From positions 1 to 61,606 of the forward strand of contig NZ_JAEEMU010000052.1 in NCBI RefSeq assembly GCF_016283395.1: a DNA stretch of 61,606 nt, given 5' to 3'. A model generated the notes under the pieces. That model saw only the letters and a program-made list of their open reading frames with translations. It was not told the DNA's origin and ran no database searches. Shown piece after piece: positions 41,801-51,079 of this stretch. The first letter of the stretch is position 1; each line of letters opens with the position of its first letter. Both the position numbers and the translations under genes were made by a program. This DNA is from Ruminococcus sp. (GTDB lineage: Bacteria; Bacillota_A; Clostridia; Oscillospirales; Ruminococcaceae).

Positions 41801-44218
41801 ATGGATATAACACTGGTAACTTCTTCGTTTGATAAGGTCGTTCACGGTACCGATAATGATAAGAAAACCGGCTGCGGTATAAACCTGTTGAAGCCGGAAA
41901 ATGTAACACGTTTCCACAGGACTTCAAGGATGACAGACCTTAAAGAGATCACTTGTGAGAAATGTAAGGCAAGTCTTGCAAAGAAGCTTATTAAGGCTGA
42001 CAAGAAGGAAATGGCACTCCTTCTCAAGGAAGAAAAGAAGCGCGAAAAACTCGGATATGGCGACGAGGGAATCGTACCGCTCGGAAATACTACTGCAAGG
42101 ATAACCAAAGATCCTGATGCGAGAAGAAAAGAAGAGGAAGCACGGAAAAAGGCTGCGGAAGAAGCAAGAGCTGCTGCCGAGGCTAAAAGAAAAGCCGATG
42201 AAGAGGCTGCAAACGAGGCGATCGAGTATTACAACAGACCTGCCGAGAATGCTGCACCCGAGCCTGCTGCACCTGTAAACAATATCCCGGGTACGGGAAT
42301 ACCTATGGATGACAGCCTTGCACAGTTTGCAATAGATGTACCACGTGAAGAAGAAAATGCCCCTGCTGCATCTGAGGAAGACGATTTCCTTGCTCAGTTC
42401 GCTATCCAGAAGCCCGATGCTCAGGCAGCTCCTGTTCAGAACAATGTGGCAGTGACAGAGGACGATTTTCTTGCACAGTTCGCTATCCCTACACCTCAGC
42501 AGTCGGCGATCCCCGGCGGCGAGCCTGCACCTGTAAATTACGGTACAGAGCCTGAGGAGATGGACGGTCTTGACTTTAATTATAATCAGCAGCCTGTACA
42601 GCCTGCTGCTCCTGTGTATGCTCAGCCCGAACAGGTACAGAGCGAAGAGGACATAATGCAGATGTACTCTATAGATAATAATGTTCAGGAGCCTGTATAC
42701 GGTCAGAACCAGTACGGTCAGCCTGTTTATGAGCAGCCTGTCTACGGCGGAGATCAGCCCGTATATTACACGGAGGACGGACAGATCGTTCAGCCTTATA
42801 TACCTCAGGATCAGCAGTATTTTCAGCCTGACGGACAGTATATCCAGCCGGATATGATCTATCCTGCCGAGCCATTACAGGGCACGGAAATGTACGATCC
42901 GAACCTTATGTACGGATATGATGAGACTATTCAGCAGGGTGTCCCTGTATCAGCTCCCGTTTATCCTCAGTATAACGAGAATATGCCGAAGGAAATGGAT
43001 GAGCTTGATATCCCTGCTATAGGAGATATATCAGCACCTATTCCAGAAGCAATACCTTCCGTTCCCAATATCGGAGCTCCTGTTCTTGACGACATCTCAG
43101 GCGTTGAGGATATACAGGCTCCTGTCATTGACGATATCTCAATGGCTCAGGAAGCAGCAGATACTGTAAGCGACGGTATCCCCACTGTTGAAGATATTGC
43201 AGTCCCGGCATTTGATGAAATACCCAAGGCAGATCACACAGCTGCACCGATAATTGATGATATTTCGGCAGCAGCAGATCTGACAGCACCGATATTTGAA
43301 GATATGCCTGTACTTGGCGATGCAGGTGAAACGGTGATAGAGGATATTTCCGCACAAACATTTAATGAGCCAGTAATGGCAGAAGAGGAGTATGATAATA
43401 TTATGAGTGATTATAATTATGTAGCACCGGGCGCAGGTGCAAATACAAACGAGGCAGAACAGCCAAAACAGCAGGCACAGCAGCCTCAGCAGATAATCAA
43501 AGTTCCGCAGCTTGCAGGATATGACGCAAATAATCAGCCTGTATACAAGTATGTTCAGATGAAGCTTGTAGGACGCGACCAGAACGGTCAGCCTGTATAC
43601 GTTCCTGTTGGCGCACAGCCTCAGCAGAGACCTGCAGGTCAGCAGGCAGCAGCTCCTGCTCAGCAGACAGCAGCTCAGGCTCAGAGAGCAGCCGCAGCTC
43701 CTGTACAGCAGGCTCAGGCTCAGAGACCTGTAGCACCTGTTCAGCAGGCTCAGGTAAAGTCACCTGTTCCGAGAAAGCCTGTACAGCAGAGCGGTATCCC
43801 TTCGGCAAATATCTCAAAGATCGCTGTAAATCCACACAGCAAGTCAACTTCACAGGCATTTATCAATGCTATCGCAAGCTCAAAGGATTATGCTGACAAG
43901 AACCTCATCGAGACACAGGGACTCAAGGCTAACAGCCCTGTTCTTACATCAGTTGAGGACGTTCTTTCAACAATGGGCGATGAGACTGCAAAGAGACAGA
44001 TGCAGGCAAAGGCACAGGCACAGCAGAATGTTCCTGTATTTGATGAATATAAGGCACCTCAGAAAACAAGCTACAGAGGCGGAAGCTCTGCTCCGAGACA
44101 GCAGTCTTCTTCAATGAACGATGCCCTTTACATGACAAAGGCTGAGCTCAAGGCTAAGAAGAAGCAGGATAAGATCGATGCTAAGTTCAGAAAGGAAATG
44201 TCCAAGAGAGGTTTCTAA
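41801..44218 (+). CDS. Large disordered scaffold-like protein with N-terminal zinc-finger-like module
   Basis: 805 residues from ATG 41801 (GGGGAGAGG upstream); an in-frame ATG at 41672 would read through the leader. Order: a small module (1-60) with H15, C25, H39, C52 and C55 (ITCEKCK), a charged helix (about 60-150), three DDFLAQFAI-type motifs (about 170-230), a Pro/Gln/Tyr-rich region, a series of 'I-DDIS-AP' repeats (about 405-520), a Gln/Ala/Pro-rich stretch, and a conserved-looking end with YMTKAELKAKKKQDKIDAKF. No signal peptide, no membrane span. It looks like a cytoplasmic scaffold; function unknown. Confidence 0.75.
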   Translation: MDITLVTSSFDKVVHGTDNDKKTGCGINLLKPENVTRFHRTSRMTDLKEITCEKCKASLAKKLIKADKKEMALLLKEEKKREKLGYGDEGIVPLGNTTARITKDPDARRKEEEARKKAAEEARAAAEAKRKADEEAANEAIEYYNRPAENAAPEPAAPVNNIPGTGIPMDDSLAQFAIDVPREEENAPAASEEDDFLAQFAIQKPDAQAAPVQNNVAVTEDDFLAQFAIPTPQQSAIPGGEPAPVNYGTEPEEMDGLDFNYNQQPVQPAAPVYAQPEQVQSEEDIMQMYSIDNNVQEPVYGQNQYGQPVYEQPVYGGDQPVYYTEDGQIVQPYIPQDQQYFQPDGQYIQPDMIYPAEPLQGTEMYDPNLMYGYDETIQQGVPVSAPVYPQYNENMPKEMDELDIPAIGDISAPIPEAIPSVPNIGAPVLDDISGVEDIQAPVIDDISMAQEAADTVSDGIPTVEDIAVPAFDEIPKADHTAAPIIDDISAAADLTAPIFEDMPVLGDAGETVIEDISAQTFNEPVMAEEEYDNIMSDYNYVAPGAGANTNEAEQPKQQAQQPQQIIKVPQLAGYDANNQPVYKYVQMKLVGRDQNGQPVYVPVGAQPQQRPAGQQAAAPAQQTAAQAQRAAAAPVQQAQAQRPVAPVQQAQVKSPVPRKPVQQSGIPSANISKIAVNPHSKSTSQAFINAIASSKDYADKNLIETQGLKANSPVLTSVEDVLSTMGDETAKRQMQAKAQAQQNVPVFDEYKAPQKTSYRGGSSAPRQQSSSMNDALYMTKAELKAKKKQDKIDAKFRKEMSKRGF

Positions 44219-44227
44219 TCAGTTATG

Positions 44228-44260
44228 GTAACCGTCAGATGATCCTGACGGTTACTGTTT
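44228..44260 (+). terminator. Terminator-like hairpin after the 805-residue protein gene
   Basis: GTAACCGTCAG and CTGACGGTTAC form a perfect 11-bp stem with a 6-base loop, then TGTTT. The next gene begins 30 bases later without a clear promoter of its own, so read-through is likely. Confidence 0.65.
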
Positions 44261-44289
44261 AATATCTCGCGATGAAATGAGGAAAATCA

Positions 44290-45381
44290 ATGGCAGAAAA
44301 CAAGATCCTTGAAGAGCTGAGAGCAAAGCTCACAGGCTCTACCGAGGAAAATACCAAATATCTCCGCGGCGTGGCTGAGACCTATGCCAAGGAGGGCAAC
44401 ATAGAGGGCATGAACGCCGCTGCACTGCTTCTTGTGGAAATAATGCCGCAGGATCAGAAGGACGAGGTCGAGAGACTTACTCATCTCGACGGTATGCGCC
44501 TCGATGAAATGCAGAATAAGATAGTTAAGCTCATAAATGAGAAGAATACAACAGAGGCAAAGTCGCTTGCTGAGCGTCTTTACAAGAAGATAACCATTGA
44601 CTACAGAGAGACTGAAACAGCAAGGTTTGTTTCGCTTAGAAATCCTTTTGAGGATAATCTGTATCAGCTCAAATACAAGAAGGATCAGAAGGTGCTCAAC
44701 CGTGCTCCCTTTGATTTCCCTTCATATATCACTACATATGCATATCTTCTTACAGAAGCAGGTTCGCCTCTTGATGCTATTCCCGTACTTGAAAAGGCTA
44801 TCGAGTACAATCCCCTCGACTGCAACCCGAGATTTGAGCTTGCAGAGGTGTATAAGCTCCTTAAAAACAAGAGAATGCTTATAGAGACCACAAAGGAAAC
44901 TCTTGAAGTTGCAGCTTCACCTGTTGCGATAGCAAGATGCTATGCCAATGTGGGTTATGCGCTTACGGATATGGGTGAATACGATGATGCAGCTCTGTTC
45001 CTGTCGGCAAGTCTTATATTTGCTCCGCATCCTGCCATTCCGTATGAACTCAGAGATGTTGCTGAGCGCAAGGGAAGTCCGATAAAGCCTCCTACTCAGG
45101 AAGATATAAACGAAGTAATGAAGAAGTACGACATACCTTACGGACCGAATGAGGATGTTGTATCTGTAGCTGCAAAGCTTGCTGCGAATTATCTCATGGA
45201 TAAGGATATCCCAAATGCTCTTAAAGCGTTGAAGCTCACATACAACCTTACACGCGATGAGGAGATCAAGAAGGTCATACTCAAATACGAGCCTGATGCT
45301 CCGCTGGTTAGAAACGGAGACGAGGCAACAGGCGAACAGCCAAATATAACACAGACGGTGAATAATTCACCCGAAGAGTAA
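44290..45381 (+). CDS. Tetratricopeptide-repeat protein
   Basis: 363 residues, soluble, almost all helical. TPR-like units are visible around 145-275 (AGSPLDAIPVLEKAIEYNPL, ARCYANVGYALTDMGEYDDA). The C-terminal part has IPNALKALKLTYNLTRDEE and ends in an acidic tail. It probably serves as an adaptor. It directly follows the 805-residue scaffold-like protein gene, which suggests that the two act together; this is inference. GAGGAAAA stands before the ATG. Confidence 0.75.
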   Translation: MAENKILEELRAKLTGSTEENTKYLRGVAETYAKEGNIEGMNAAALLLVEIMPQDQKDEVERLTHLDGMRLDEMQNKIVKLINEKNTTEAKSLAERLYKKITIDYRETETARFVSLRNPFEDNLYQLKYKKDQKVLNRAPFDFPSYITTYAYLLTEAGSPLDAIPVLEKAIEYNPLDCNPRFELAEVYKLLKNKRMLIETTKETLEVAASPVAIARCYANVGYALTDMGEYDDAALFLSASLIFAPHPAIPYELRDVAERKGSPIKPPTQEDINEVMKKYDIPYGPNEDVVSVAAKLAANYLMDKDIPNALKALKLTYNLTRDEEIKKVILKYEPDAPLVRNGDEATGEQPNITQTVNNSPEE

Positions 45382-45387
45382 TATCAG

Positions 45388-45414
45388 GGCACTTCCGAAT
45401 GGAAGTGCCTTTTT
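45388..45414 (+). terminator. Intrinsic terminator of the TPR gene
   Basis: GGCACTTCC-GAAT-GGAAGTGCC perfect 9-bp stem, then TTTTT. Confidence 0.92.
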
Positions 45415-45463
45415 ATGCATAAATACGTTGCTTTCACAGATAATAACTGTGGGAGATGATAAA

Positions 45464-45664
45464 ATGAGCAAGAAAAAAATACCCGTTCCCGAGCCCGAAG
45501 AAGAGGGATATATCTGTCCCTATGCTTCGTGGGGAGATATAACGGGACTTATTCCTTTTGCCGCAGGGGACAGCGTTCAGCTTAGCTCTTACGATGAGGT
45601 TTGTCCTTATCTGTCCGAATATGGCGGCGATAAAGATGAAAACATTAAAAGCTGCGGGGAATAA
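45464..45664 (+). CDS. 66-residue hypothetical protein
   Basis: Starts at ATG 45464 (GGGAGATGAT upstream); an in-frame ATG at 45428 lacks a site. Acidic, with two CPY motifs (YICPYASWGDITGLIPF and EVCPYLSEYGG) and a further late cysteine. The paired CPY motifs may bind metal. No family recognised. A weak stem (CTGCGG/CCGCAG) overlaps its end. Confidence 0.6.
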   Translation: MSKKKIPVPEPEEEGYICPYASWGDITGLIPFAAGDSVQLSSYDEVCPYLSEYGGDKDENIKSCGE

Positions 45665-45758
45665 CCTCCGCAGTCTTGTTATTATGTACAATAAAAACAC
45701 ATCAAATTTGACATATGTACCAAAATTTGCAAAACTACTTTATTTATTACTTAAAGCA

Positions 45759-45767
45759 TGATATAAT
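45759..45767 (+). promoter_or_regulatory. Extended -10 promoter for the LacI-type regulator
   Basis: TGATATAAT is an extended -10 element; the -35 region (TTTATT at 45739) is poor. A leader of about 85 bases follows. LacI-type regulators often control themselves, but I see no clear operator palindrome. Confidence 0.6.
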
Positions 45768-45858
45768 AGACAAGGTTAATTTAATTCGTTACTTCGGCAG
45801 CAACAAGTAATTATGCATAACATAGCTATACAAGAACTTAATAGATCGGGGGAGTTTT

Positions 45859-46899
45859 ATGAAAAACGGAGTAAAAATGCTGGATATCGCCACAAAGCTC
45901 GGCGTCAGCGTTGTAACGGTCTCAAATGCACTGGCAGGCCGTGACGGAGTTAGTGAACAGATGCGTAAGCGTATCTGCGAAACTGCTGAAAAAATGGGCT
46001 ACAAACCTTCAAATACCAAGAGCGAGAAACGCCGTATGACTATACCTAAGATAAGCAAAAACGTGGGTATACTTACGTCTGAGCGTTTTGTGGGTGCGAG
46101 GGGCACTTTTTACTGGGAGCTTACAGCAAGTATCTCAAATCAGCTTTCACAACTCAACGTATGCACAGTATACGAGTGTATATCAGCTGATAATGAAAAG
46201 GACGGCATACTGCCGAATATGATAGTTGACGGCAAGGTAGACGGCGTTATCGTTATCGGACAGGTACACAGAAGCTACATAGAGATACTCAGCAAGATGA
46301 CTATACCGCTTATTTTCGTGGATTTCTACGACAACAGATACCATGTCGATTCAGTTATATCCGACAGCTTCAACGGCGGATATATGCTTACGGACTATCT
46401 TGTTTCAAAGGGACACCGCAGGATAGGCTTTTTCGGTACGCTCAACGCTACCAGCAGTATCAATGACAGATACCTCGGATACTTGAAGTGCATAATGGAA
46501 AACGAGCTTGAGTTCCGCATAGAATGGGTCATCGGCGACAGAAACGAAAAGGGTATACTCAACGATAAGATTGATTTCCCTGCCGATATGCCGACTGCTT
46601 TCGTGTGCAACTGCGATGAGACTGCTTTCCGCGTTATATCAGCTTTAAAGACAAAGGGCGTTCGAGTTCCAGATGACATAAGCGTAGTCGGTTACGACAA
46701 CTACACCGTGTCGAGCATATGCATACCGACCATAACTACGGTAGAGGTAGACCTTGCGAAAATGGCAGAGGTATCTGTGGGAATTATGGCGAAGAAGCTT
46801 TCTGATCCAACATATTCCGAGGGCAGACGCATCATAAGCGGAAAGCTTATTGAAAAAGAGAGCGTGCTTGATATAACAGGCAGCTATAACAGGGAGTGA
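45859..46899 (+). CDS. LacI/GalR-family transcriptional regulator
   Basis: 346 residues. N-terminal helix-turn-helix (MLDIATKLGVSVVTVSNALA) and hinge helix, then a periplasmic-binding-protein-like sensor (about 65-340), with VDGVIVIGQVHRSYIE, YDNRYHVDSVISDSFNGG and DISVVGYDNYTVSSICIP. It probably responds to a sugar, as typical for the family. GGGGGAG precedes the ATG. It shares an operon with the DUF5662 gene; no sugar genes are near. Confidence 0.92.
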   Translation: MKNGVKMLDIATKLGVSVVTVSNALAGRDGVSEQMRKRICETAEKMGYKPSNTKSEKRRMTIPKISKNVGILTSERFVGARGTFYWELTASISNQLSQLNVCTVYECISADNEKDGILPNMIVDGKVDGVIVIGQVHRSYIEILSKMTIPLIFVDFYDNRYHVDSVISDSFNGGYMLTDYLVSKGHRRIGFFGTLNATSSINDRYLGYLKCIMENELEFRIEWVIGDRNEKGILNDKIDFPADMPTAFVCNCDETAFRVISALKTKGVRVPDDISVVGYDNYTVSSICIPTITTVEVDLAKMAEVSVGIMAKKLSDPTYSEGRRIISGKLIEKESVLDITGSYNRE

Positions 46900-46903
46900 C
46901 TTA

Positions 46904-47443
46904 ATGAAGATACAAAACTTTTTAGGTCATTTTAAAACCGTTCAGCAGCACAGACATCAGGTGTTCATACACTGCGTTAAAGCAGGTATACCGTGGCGCG
47001 GATTTGTACATGACCTGTCAAAGTTCTCGCCTACGGAGTTCATTCCGGGAGTTAAGTACTTTCAGGGCGACCGCAGTCCAAACGAGAAGGAAAGGGAAGT
47101 GGACGGCAGCTCAAAAGCGTGGATGCACCATAAGGGGCGTAATCGTCACCACTTTGAGTACTGGACGGACTATGATCCCGAAACAAAGCTTATGGAACCT
47201 GTGAAAATGCCTGATATCTTCATTTTTGAGATGTTCTGCGACCGTGTGGCAGCTTCAAAGATATACAACAAGGAAAAGTACAATGAGTCAATGCCTCTGG
47301 AGTATTTCCTCAGAGCTAAGCCGCGCCGCAAGATTGAAAAAACAACAGCGGAAAAGCTGGAATTTCTCCTTACCATGCTTCGTGATAAGGGCGAGGACGA
47401 GGTGTTCCGCTATATCCGCAGACAGGTCAGAAAGATGAAGTGA
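46904..47443 (+). CDS. DUF5662 family protein
   Basis: 179 residues, cytoplasmic. It begins KIQNFLGHFKTVQQHRHQVF, then GFVHDLSKFSPTEFIPG with an HD pair and HHKGRNRHHFEYW. These histidines and aspartates suggest a metal-binding HD-like fold. DUF5662 proteins are widespread in Clostridia and of unknown function. Only 4 bases separate it from the LacI-type gene. Confidence 0.82.
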   Translation: MKIQNFLGHFKTVQQHRHQVFIHCVKAGIPWRGFVHDLSKFSPTEFIPGVKYFQGDRSPNEKEREVDGSSKAWMHHKGRNRHHFEYWTDYDPETKLMEPVKMPDIFIFEMFCDRVAASKIYNKEKYNESMPLEYFLRAKPRRKIEKTTAEKLEFLLTMLRDKGEDEVFRYIRRQVRKMK

Positions 47444-47452
47444 GATTTGAAA

Positions 47453-47472
47453 AGGACGCCTGATGGCGTCCT
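47453..47472 (+). terminator. Hairpin after the DUF5662 gene
   Basis: AGGACGCC-TGAT-GGCGTCCT, perfect 8-bp stem, followed by CTGCATTTT. uvrC starts 30 bases later. Confidence 0.7.
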
Positions 47473-47501
47473 CTGCATTTTAAGAACAGAGGTGAGATAA
47501 A

Positions 47502-49325
47502 ATGAACCCGAGATTGCCATATCTCCGCGAAAAGACGTCAAAACTGACCACATCGCCGGGCGTGTACATAATGCGGCGCAAGGACAGTTCTATAATCTAC
47601 ATCGGCAAGGCGAAGAACCTGCATAACCGCGTCAGCAGCTATTTCCGCGAAAATCCCGATCATACGCCGAAAGTGGCGGCTATGGTCTCAAATGTGTATG
47701 ACTATGATTTCATCGTTACAGACAGTGAATTCGAGGCACTTCTGCTGGAATGCAGTCTTATCAAGCAGCACAAACCCAAGTATAATATCCTTCTGAAGGA
47801 CGACAAGGGATATCATTATATTCGTATTTCAGATGAGGAGTACCCTCGCATAACCAACGAAAAAAACACAAAACAGAGCGGCAGATATCTCGGTCCGTAT
47901 ACCAGCGGAGCTATAACCAAAGAAGCTGTAAATGAGGCTAACCGAGTGTTTATGCTGCCTACCTGTAAGCGGAAATTTCCGCAGGATTTCGGCAAGGGGC
48001 GTCCCTGTCTGAATTACCATATAAAGCAGTGCATGGGAGTTTGCAGAGGTAAGATAAGTGCAAAAGATTACCAAAGTGCAGTTGAGCAGGCGATAGAGTT
48101 CATCAAAAACGGAAGCTCCGAGTCGGTAGAGCGCATGGAAGAGGAAATGAACAGGGCAGCCGAAGCACTCGAATTTGAGAAAGCTGCAATGCTCCGCGAC
48201 AGGATAGCGGCGGTGAAAAAGGCTTCCGAAAAGCAGAAAATAATAAACAGCGGCGTTGAGTCAGCTGACGTTATCGGTATAGCAGAATTTTACGACGGAC
48301 TTTACATTTCCGTGCTGATGTACCGTGAGGACAGACTCTTCGATAAGGCGGTATTTGAGCTTCCGCTGCCAGATGAGGGTGAGGACATACTCAGCAGCTT
48401 CATGTTGCAATTTTACTATAAAAAGCCTGACATACCGCGTTCGGTCATAGTTGATCATATTCCCGAGGACAGTGAACTGCTCACTGAGATGCTTGAGGAA
48501 CAGGCGCAGCACAAGGTGAAACTCCATGTGCCGCAAAAGGGCAGACAGCTGGAGCTTCTGAAACTTGCAAAAAACAACAGTGCGGAGTACGCCGCCATAA
48601 AAAATGACCGTACGGGAAAAGAGGTCATTGCACTTGAGCAGCTTGGGCGCAGCCTTGGACTTTCAAAGCCGCCCCGATATATCGAAGCCTACGATATATC
48701 CAACCTGTCGTCGGAGTCAATGGTTGCTGGAATGGTAGTCTTTGAGGACGGCAGACCGCTGAAAAAGGCGTATAAACGTTTCACCATAAAGGAACAGCAG
48801 TTCCAGAACGACTACGGCAGTATGCACGAAGTACTCAAAAGGCGGCTCATGCACATCGTAACAGGTGAGGGCGATGAGTACTTCACAAGAAAGCCCGACC
48901 TTATACTCCTTGACGGCGGCAAAGGTCATGTGAACGCGGTTGCGCCTGTATTGCGTGAATTAGGTCTGGACATACCTCTCTTCGGCATGGTCAAGGACGA
49001 CAAGCACCGCACCCGTGCTATTGCAACGGGGGGAAGAGAGATACAGATAAACGAGCTGAGGTCGGTATTTGACCTTGTGACGCGGATACAGGACGAGGTA
49101 CACCGCTATTCCGTAAGCTTCATGCACTCGCGCCACAAGAAAAAGACCTATAGCTCGGAATTGCTGAATGTACGTGGAATAGGCGAAAAGAAGGCAGCGA
49201 AGCTGTTTATGGAGTACAAGACCATAACCAATCTGCGCAGTGCTTCTCCCGAGGAGCTTGCGGCTGCTGCCGGGGTTAATATGGAGGTCGCAAAGGAGCT
49301 CTGGAAAACCATACAGGAGCTCTGA
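47502..49325 (+). CDS. uvrC: Excinuclease ABC subunit C
   Basis: 607 residues, full length. UvrC makes both incisions in nucleotide excision repair. N-terminal GIY-YIG nuclease (SPGVYIMRRKDSSIIYIGKA, 3' incision), UVR motif (MEEEMNRAAEALEFEKAAML, contacts UvrB), RNase H-like endonuclease (EAYDISNLSSESMVAGMVVF; LILLDGGKGHVNAV; 5' incision) and C-terminal helix-hairpin-helix (LLNVRGIGEKKAAKLF). AGAGGTGA precedes the ATG. Confidence 0.97.
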   Translation: MNPRLPYLREKTSKLTTSPGVYIMRRKDSSIIYIGKAKNLHNRVSSYFRENPDHTPKVAAMVSNVYDYDFIVTDSEFEALLLECSLIKQHKPKYNILLKDDKGYHYIRISDEEYPRITNEKNTKQSGRYLGPYTSGAITKEAVNEANRVFMLPTCKRKFPQDFGKGRPCLNYHIKQCMGVCRGKISAKDYQSAVEQAIEFIKNGSSESVERMEEEMNRAAEALEFEKAAMLRDRIAAVKKASEKQKIINSGVESADVIGIAEFYDGLYISVLMYREDRLFDKAVFELPLPDEGEDILSSFMLQFYYKKPDIPRSVIVDHIPEDSELLTEMLEEQAQHKVKLHVPQKGRQLELLKLAKNNSAEYAAIKNDRTGKEVIALEQLGRSLGLSKPPRYIEAYDISNLSSESMVAGMVVFEDGRPLKKAYKRFTIKEQQFQNDYGSMHEVLKRRLMHIVTGEGDEYFTRKPDLILLDGGKGHVNAVAPVLRELGLDIPLFGMVKDDKHRTRAIATGGREIQINELRSVFDLVTRIQDEVHRYSVSFMHSRHKKKTYSSELLNVRGIGEKKAAKLFMEYKTITNLRSASPEELAAAAGVNMEVAKELWKTIQEL

Positions 49326-49566
49326 AAAAATCAGCAGGAATATTACATCAAAAATCATTATATTATAATAGTATACGTAACAGGTCAGACCGATTTCGGT
49401 GTAGATATAGTTAAAACAGCAAACTTGTCCACAGAATGCGCTCCGGTTTTTCGACTGTGAATACAACGTTTTTATGCAATAACAGTCAAAATAACTAAAT
49501 TAGCAATAATCAAATTGCCGCAGTTTACAATTCTGTAAAAATTAGCAGAAAATATGAGCTTTTATG

Positions 49567-49595
49567 TTGCAATTTAAAAGTGAGTGTGATATAAT
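49567..49595 (+). promoter_or_regulatory. Distal promoter upstream of pilC
   Basis: TTGCAA, 17 bases, TATAAT preceded by TGA (extended -10). It would make a leader of about 258 bases before pilC. The leader contains the hairpin GGTATA-N8-TATACC (49620-49639). The region 49326-49858 holds no gene that I can support; I did not find the GEMM (c-di-GMP-I) core in it. Confidence 0.7.
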
Positions 49596-49769
49596 TATTG
49601 TGGAAGTTTAACAATGTTTGGTATACGTGTGCATATACCATATATTGGGCTGCCTTTGATGTTGTGTTTTTGTAAAAAGCTAACCGTTTGTAGCAGTCGG
49701 TATTACAGATAGTATTTTTCTTGGTAAATATTGATAAAAAACGGTAGATTATTTATGTCAAAAAAGCGA

Positions 49770-49798
49770 TTGAAAAGTAACTATTAAAATGTTATAAT
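49770..49798 (+). promoter_or_regulatory. Proximal promoter for the pil operon
   Basis: TTGAAA, 17 bases, TATAAT, about 60 bases before the pilC start. Confidence 0.75.
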
Positions 49799-49858
49799 TG
49801 TTATTATTAAGGCAGTGTGAAACGTTCATCACAAGTAATTAATTATGGAGGTGGTTTC

Positions 49859-51058
49859 ATGAAGAGTTTTTCCTATGTAGCTCAGGACGCAAGAAGCAGA
49901 CAGGTCAAGGGAGTCATCAATGCGGAAAATGAGCAGGAATTCTTACAGAAAGTCAAGGAAAAAGGACTGTATGTTAAGGATTATAAGGAAAGCGATTCAG
50001 GTGACGCAAAATCAATCTACAAGTTCAACACGAAGGAACTAAACTTCTGTTGCAGACAGCTCAGTGCTATGCTTACTTCGGGTTTGACGCTTGTAAAAGC
50101 CATCGATATCCTTACCAAGGAGCAGGAGAACGAAAAGGCGAGAGCAATATGGCAGGATATCTACGAGAATGTACAGAAAGGTGAATCTTTCTCGTCAACT
50201 CTCGAGATGCACTCGGGTTCATTCCCTGAGTTCCTTATTTCCATGGTCGGCGCGGGCGAGAGCAGCGGTTCGCTGGATATCATCATGACTCGTATGTCTG
50301 ATCACTACGCAAAGGAAAACAAACTTAAAAACACGATCAGAGGCGCAATGGTCTACCCGATCATCCTTCTTACCCTCTGTATTGTCATAGTTATCTTCCT
50401 CTTTACGTTTATCATGCCAGTATTTATCGACATGTTCGAGGATAAGAGCAAGATGCCTCTCCTCACTAAGATACTTGCAGCTATCAGTGACTTCCTGAAG
50501 ACTAAGTGGTATATCCTCATTATCGTAGTTGCCGGTCTTGTATTCGGCTTAAGATATGCAATGAAGGTGCCAAGCTTCAGAAAGAAATTTGACAGAATGC
50601 TTATAAAGGGACCGGGATTTGGTCCTCTTATAACAAAGATATACACAGGAAGATTTTCCAGAACCCTTTCTTCACTCTATTCAAGTGGTATCCCAATGGT
50701 AGAGTGCCTGCAGAGAGCTTCAGCAATTCTCGGAAATTCATATATAGATGAAAAGTTCGAGACAGTTATTGATGAGGTAAAGCAGGGCGAACCGCTTTCA
50801 TCAGCAATAACACGTACAGAGATATTTGAGCCTATGTTCTGCTCTGTAATATACGTTGGTGAAGAGTCAGGTGCTCTTGATACTATCCTCGAAAAGACTT
50901 CGGATTACTACGAAGAAGAATCAGATGCAGCTGTTCAGAGACTTGTTGGTATGCTGGAACCTTGCCTTCTCATCTTCATGGGTGTTATCATAGGTTTGGT
51001 TGTGTGCGGTATTTACCCTGCACTTTACGGCTCACTGGAAAGCCTCGAAAACGGTTAA
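49859..51058 (+). CDS. pilC: Type IV pilus inner membrane platform protein PilC/GspF
   Basis: 399 residues from ATG 49859 (GGAGGTGG upstream); the frame is open 42 bases further out. Two T2SSF domains (about 65-190 and 265-390), with FCCRQLSAMLTSGLTLVKAI and SRTLSSLYSSGIPMVECLQR, and three membrane spans (about 165-195, 215-235 and 370-392). PilC is the membrane platform that couples the motor ATPases PilB and PilT to pilus assembly. Confidence 0.95.
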   Translation: MKSFSYVAQDARSRQVKGVINAENEQEFLQKVKEKGLYVKDYKESDSGDAKSIYKFNTKELNFCCRQLSAMLTSGLTLVKAIDILTKEQENEKARAIWQDIYENVQKGESFSSTLEMHSGSFPEFLISMVGAGESSGSLDIIMTRMSDHYAKENKLKNTIRGAMVYPIILLTLCIVIVIFLFTFIMPVFIDMFEDKSKMPLLTKILAAISDFLKTKWYILIIVVAGLVFGLRYAMKVPSFRKKFDRMLIKGPGFGPLITKIYTGRFSRTLSSLYSSGIPMVECLQRASAILGNSYIDEKFETVIDEVKQGEPLSSAITRTEIFEPMFCSVIYVGEESGALDTILEKTSDYYEEESDAAVQRLVGMLEPCLLIFMGVIIGLVVCGIYPALYGSLESLENG

Positions 51059-51079
51059 TAAGGAAAGGTGGAAAGATAA

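Noticed and set aside
49600..49858. Possible c-di-GMP riboswitch before pilC
   Set aside because: Context invites it, but I found neither the GEMM-I core nor a matching P1 helix by eye; only a simple hairpin at 49620-49639.
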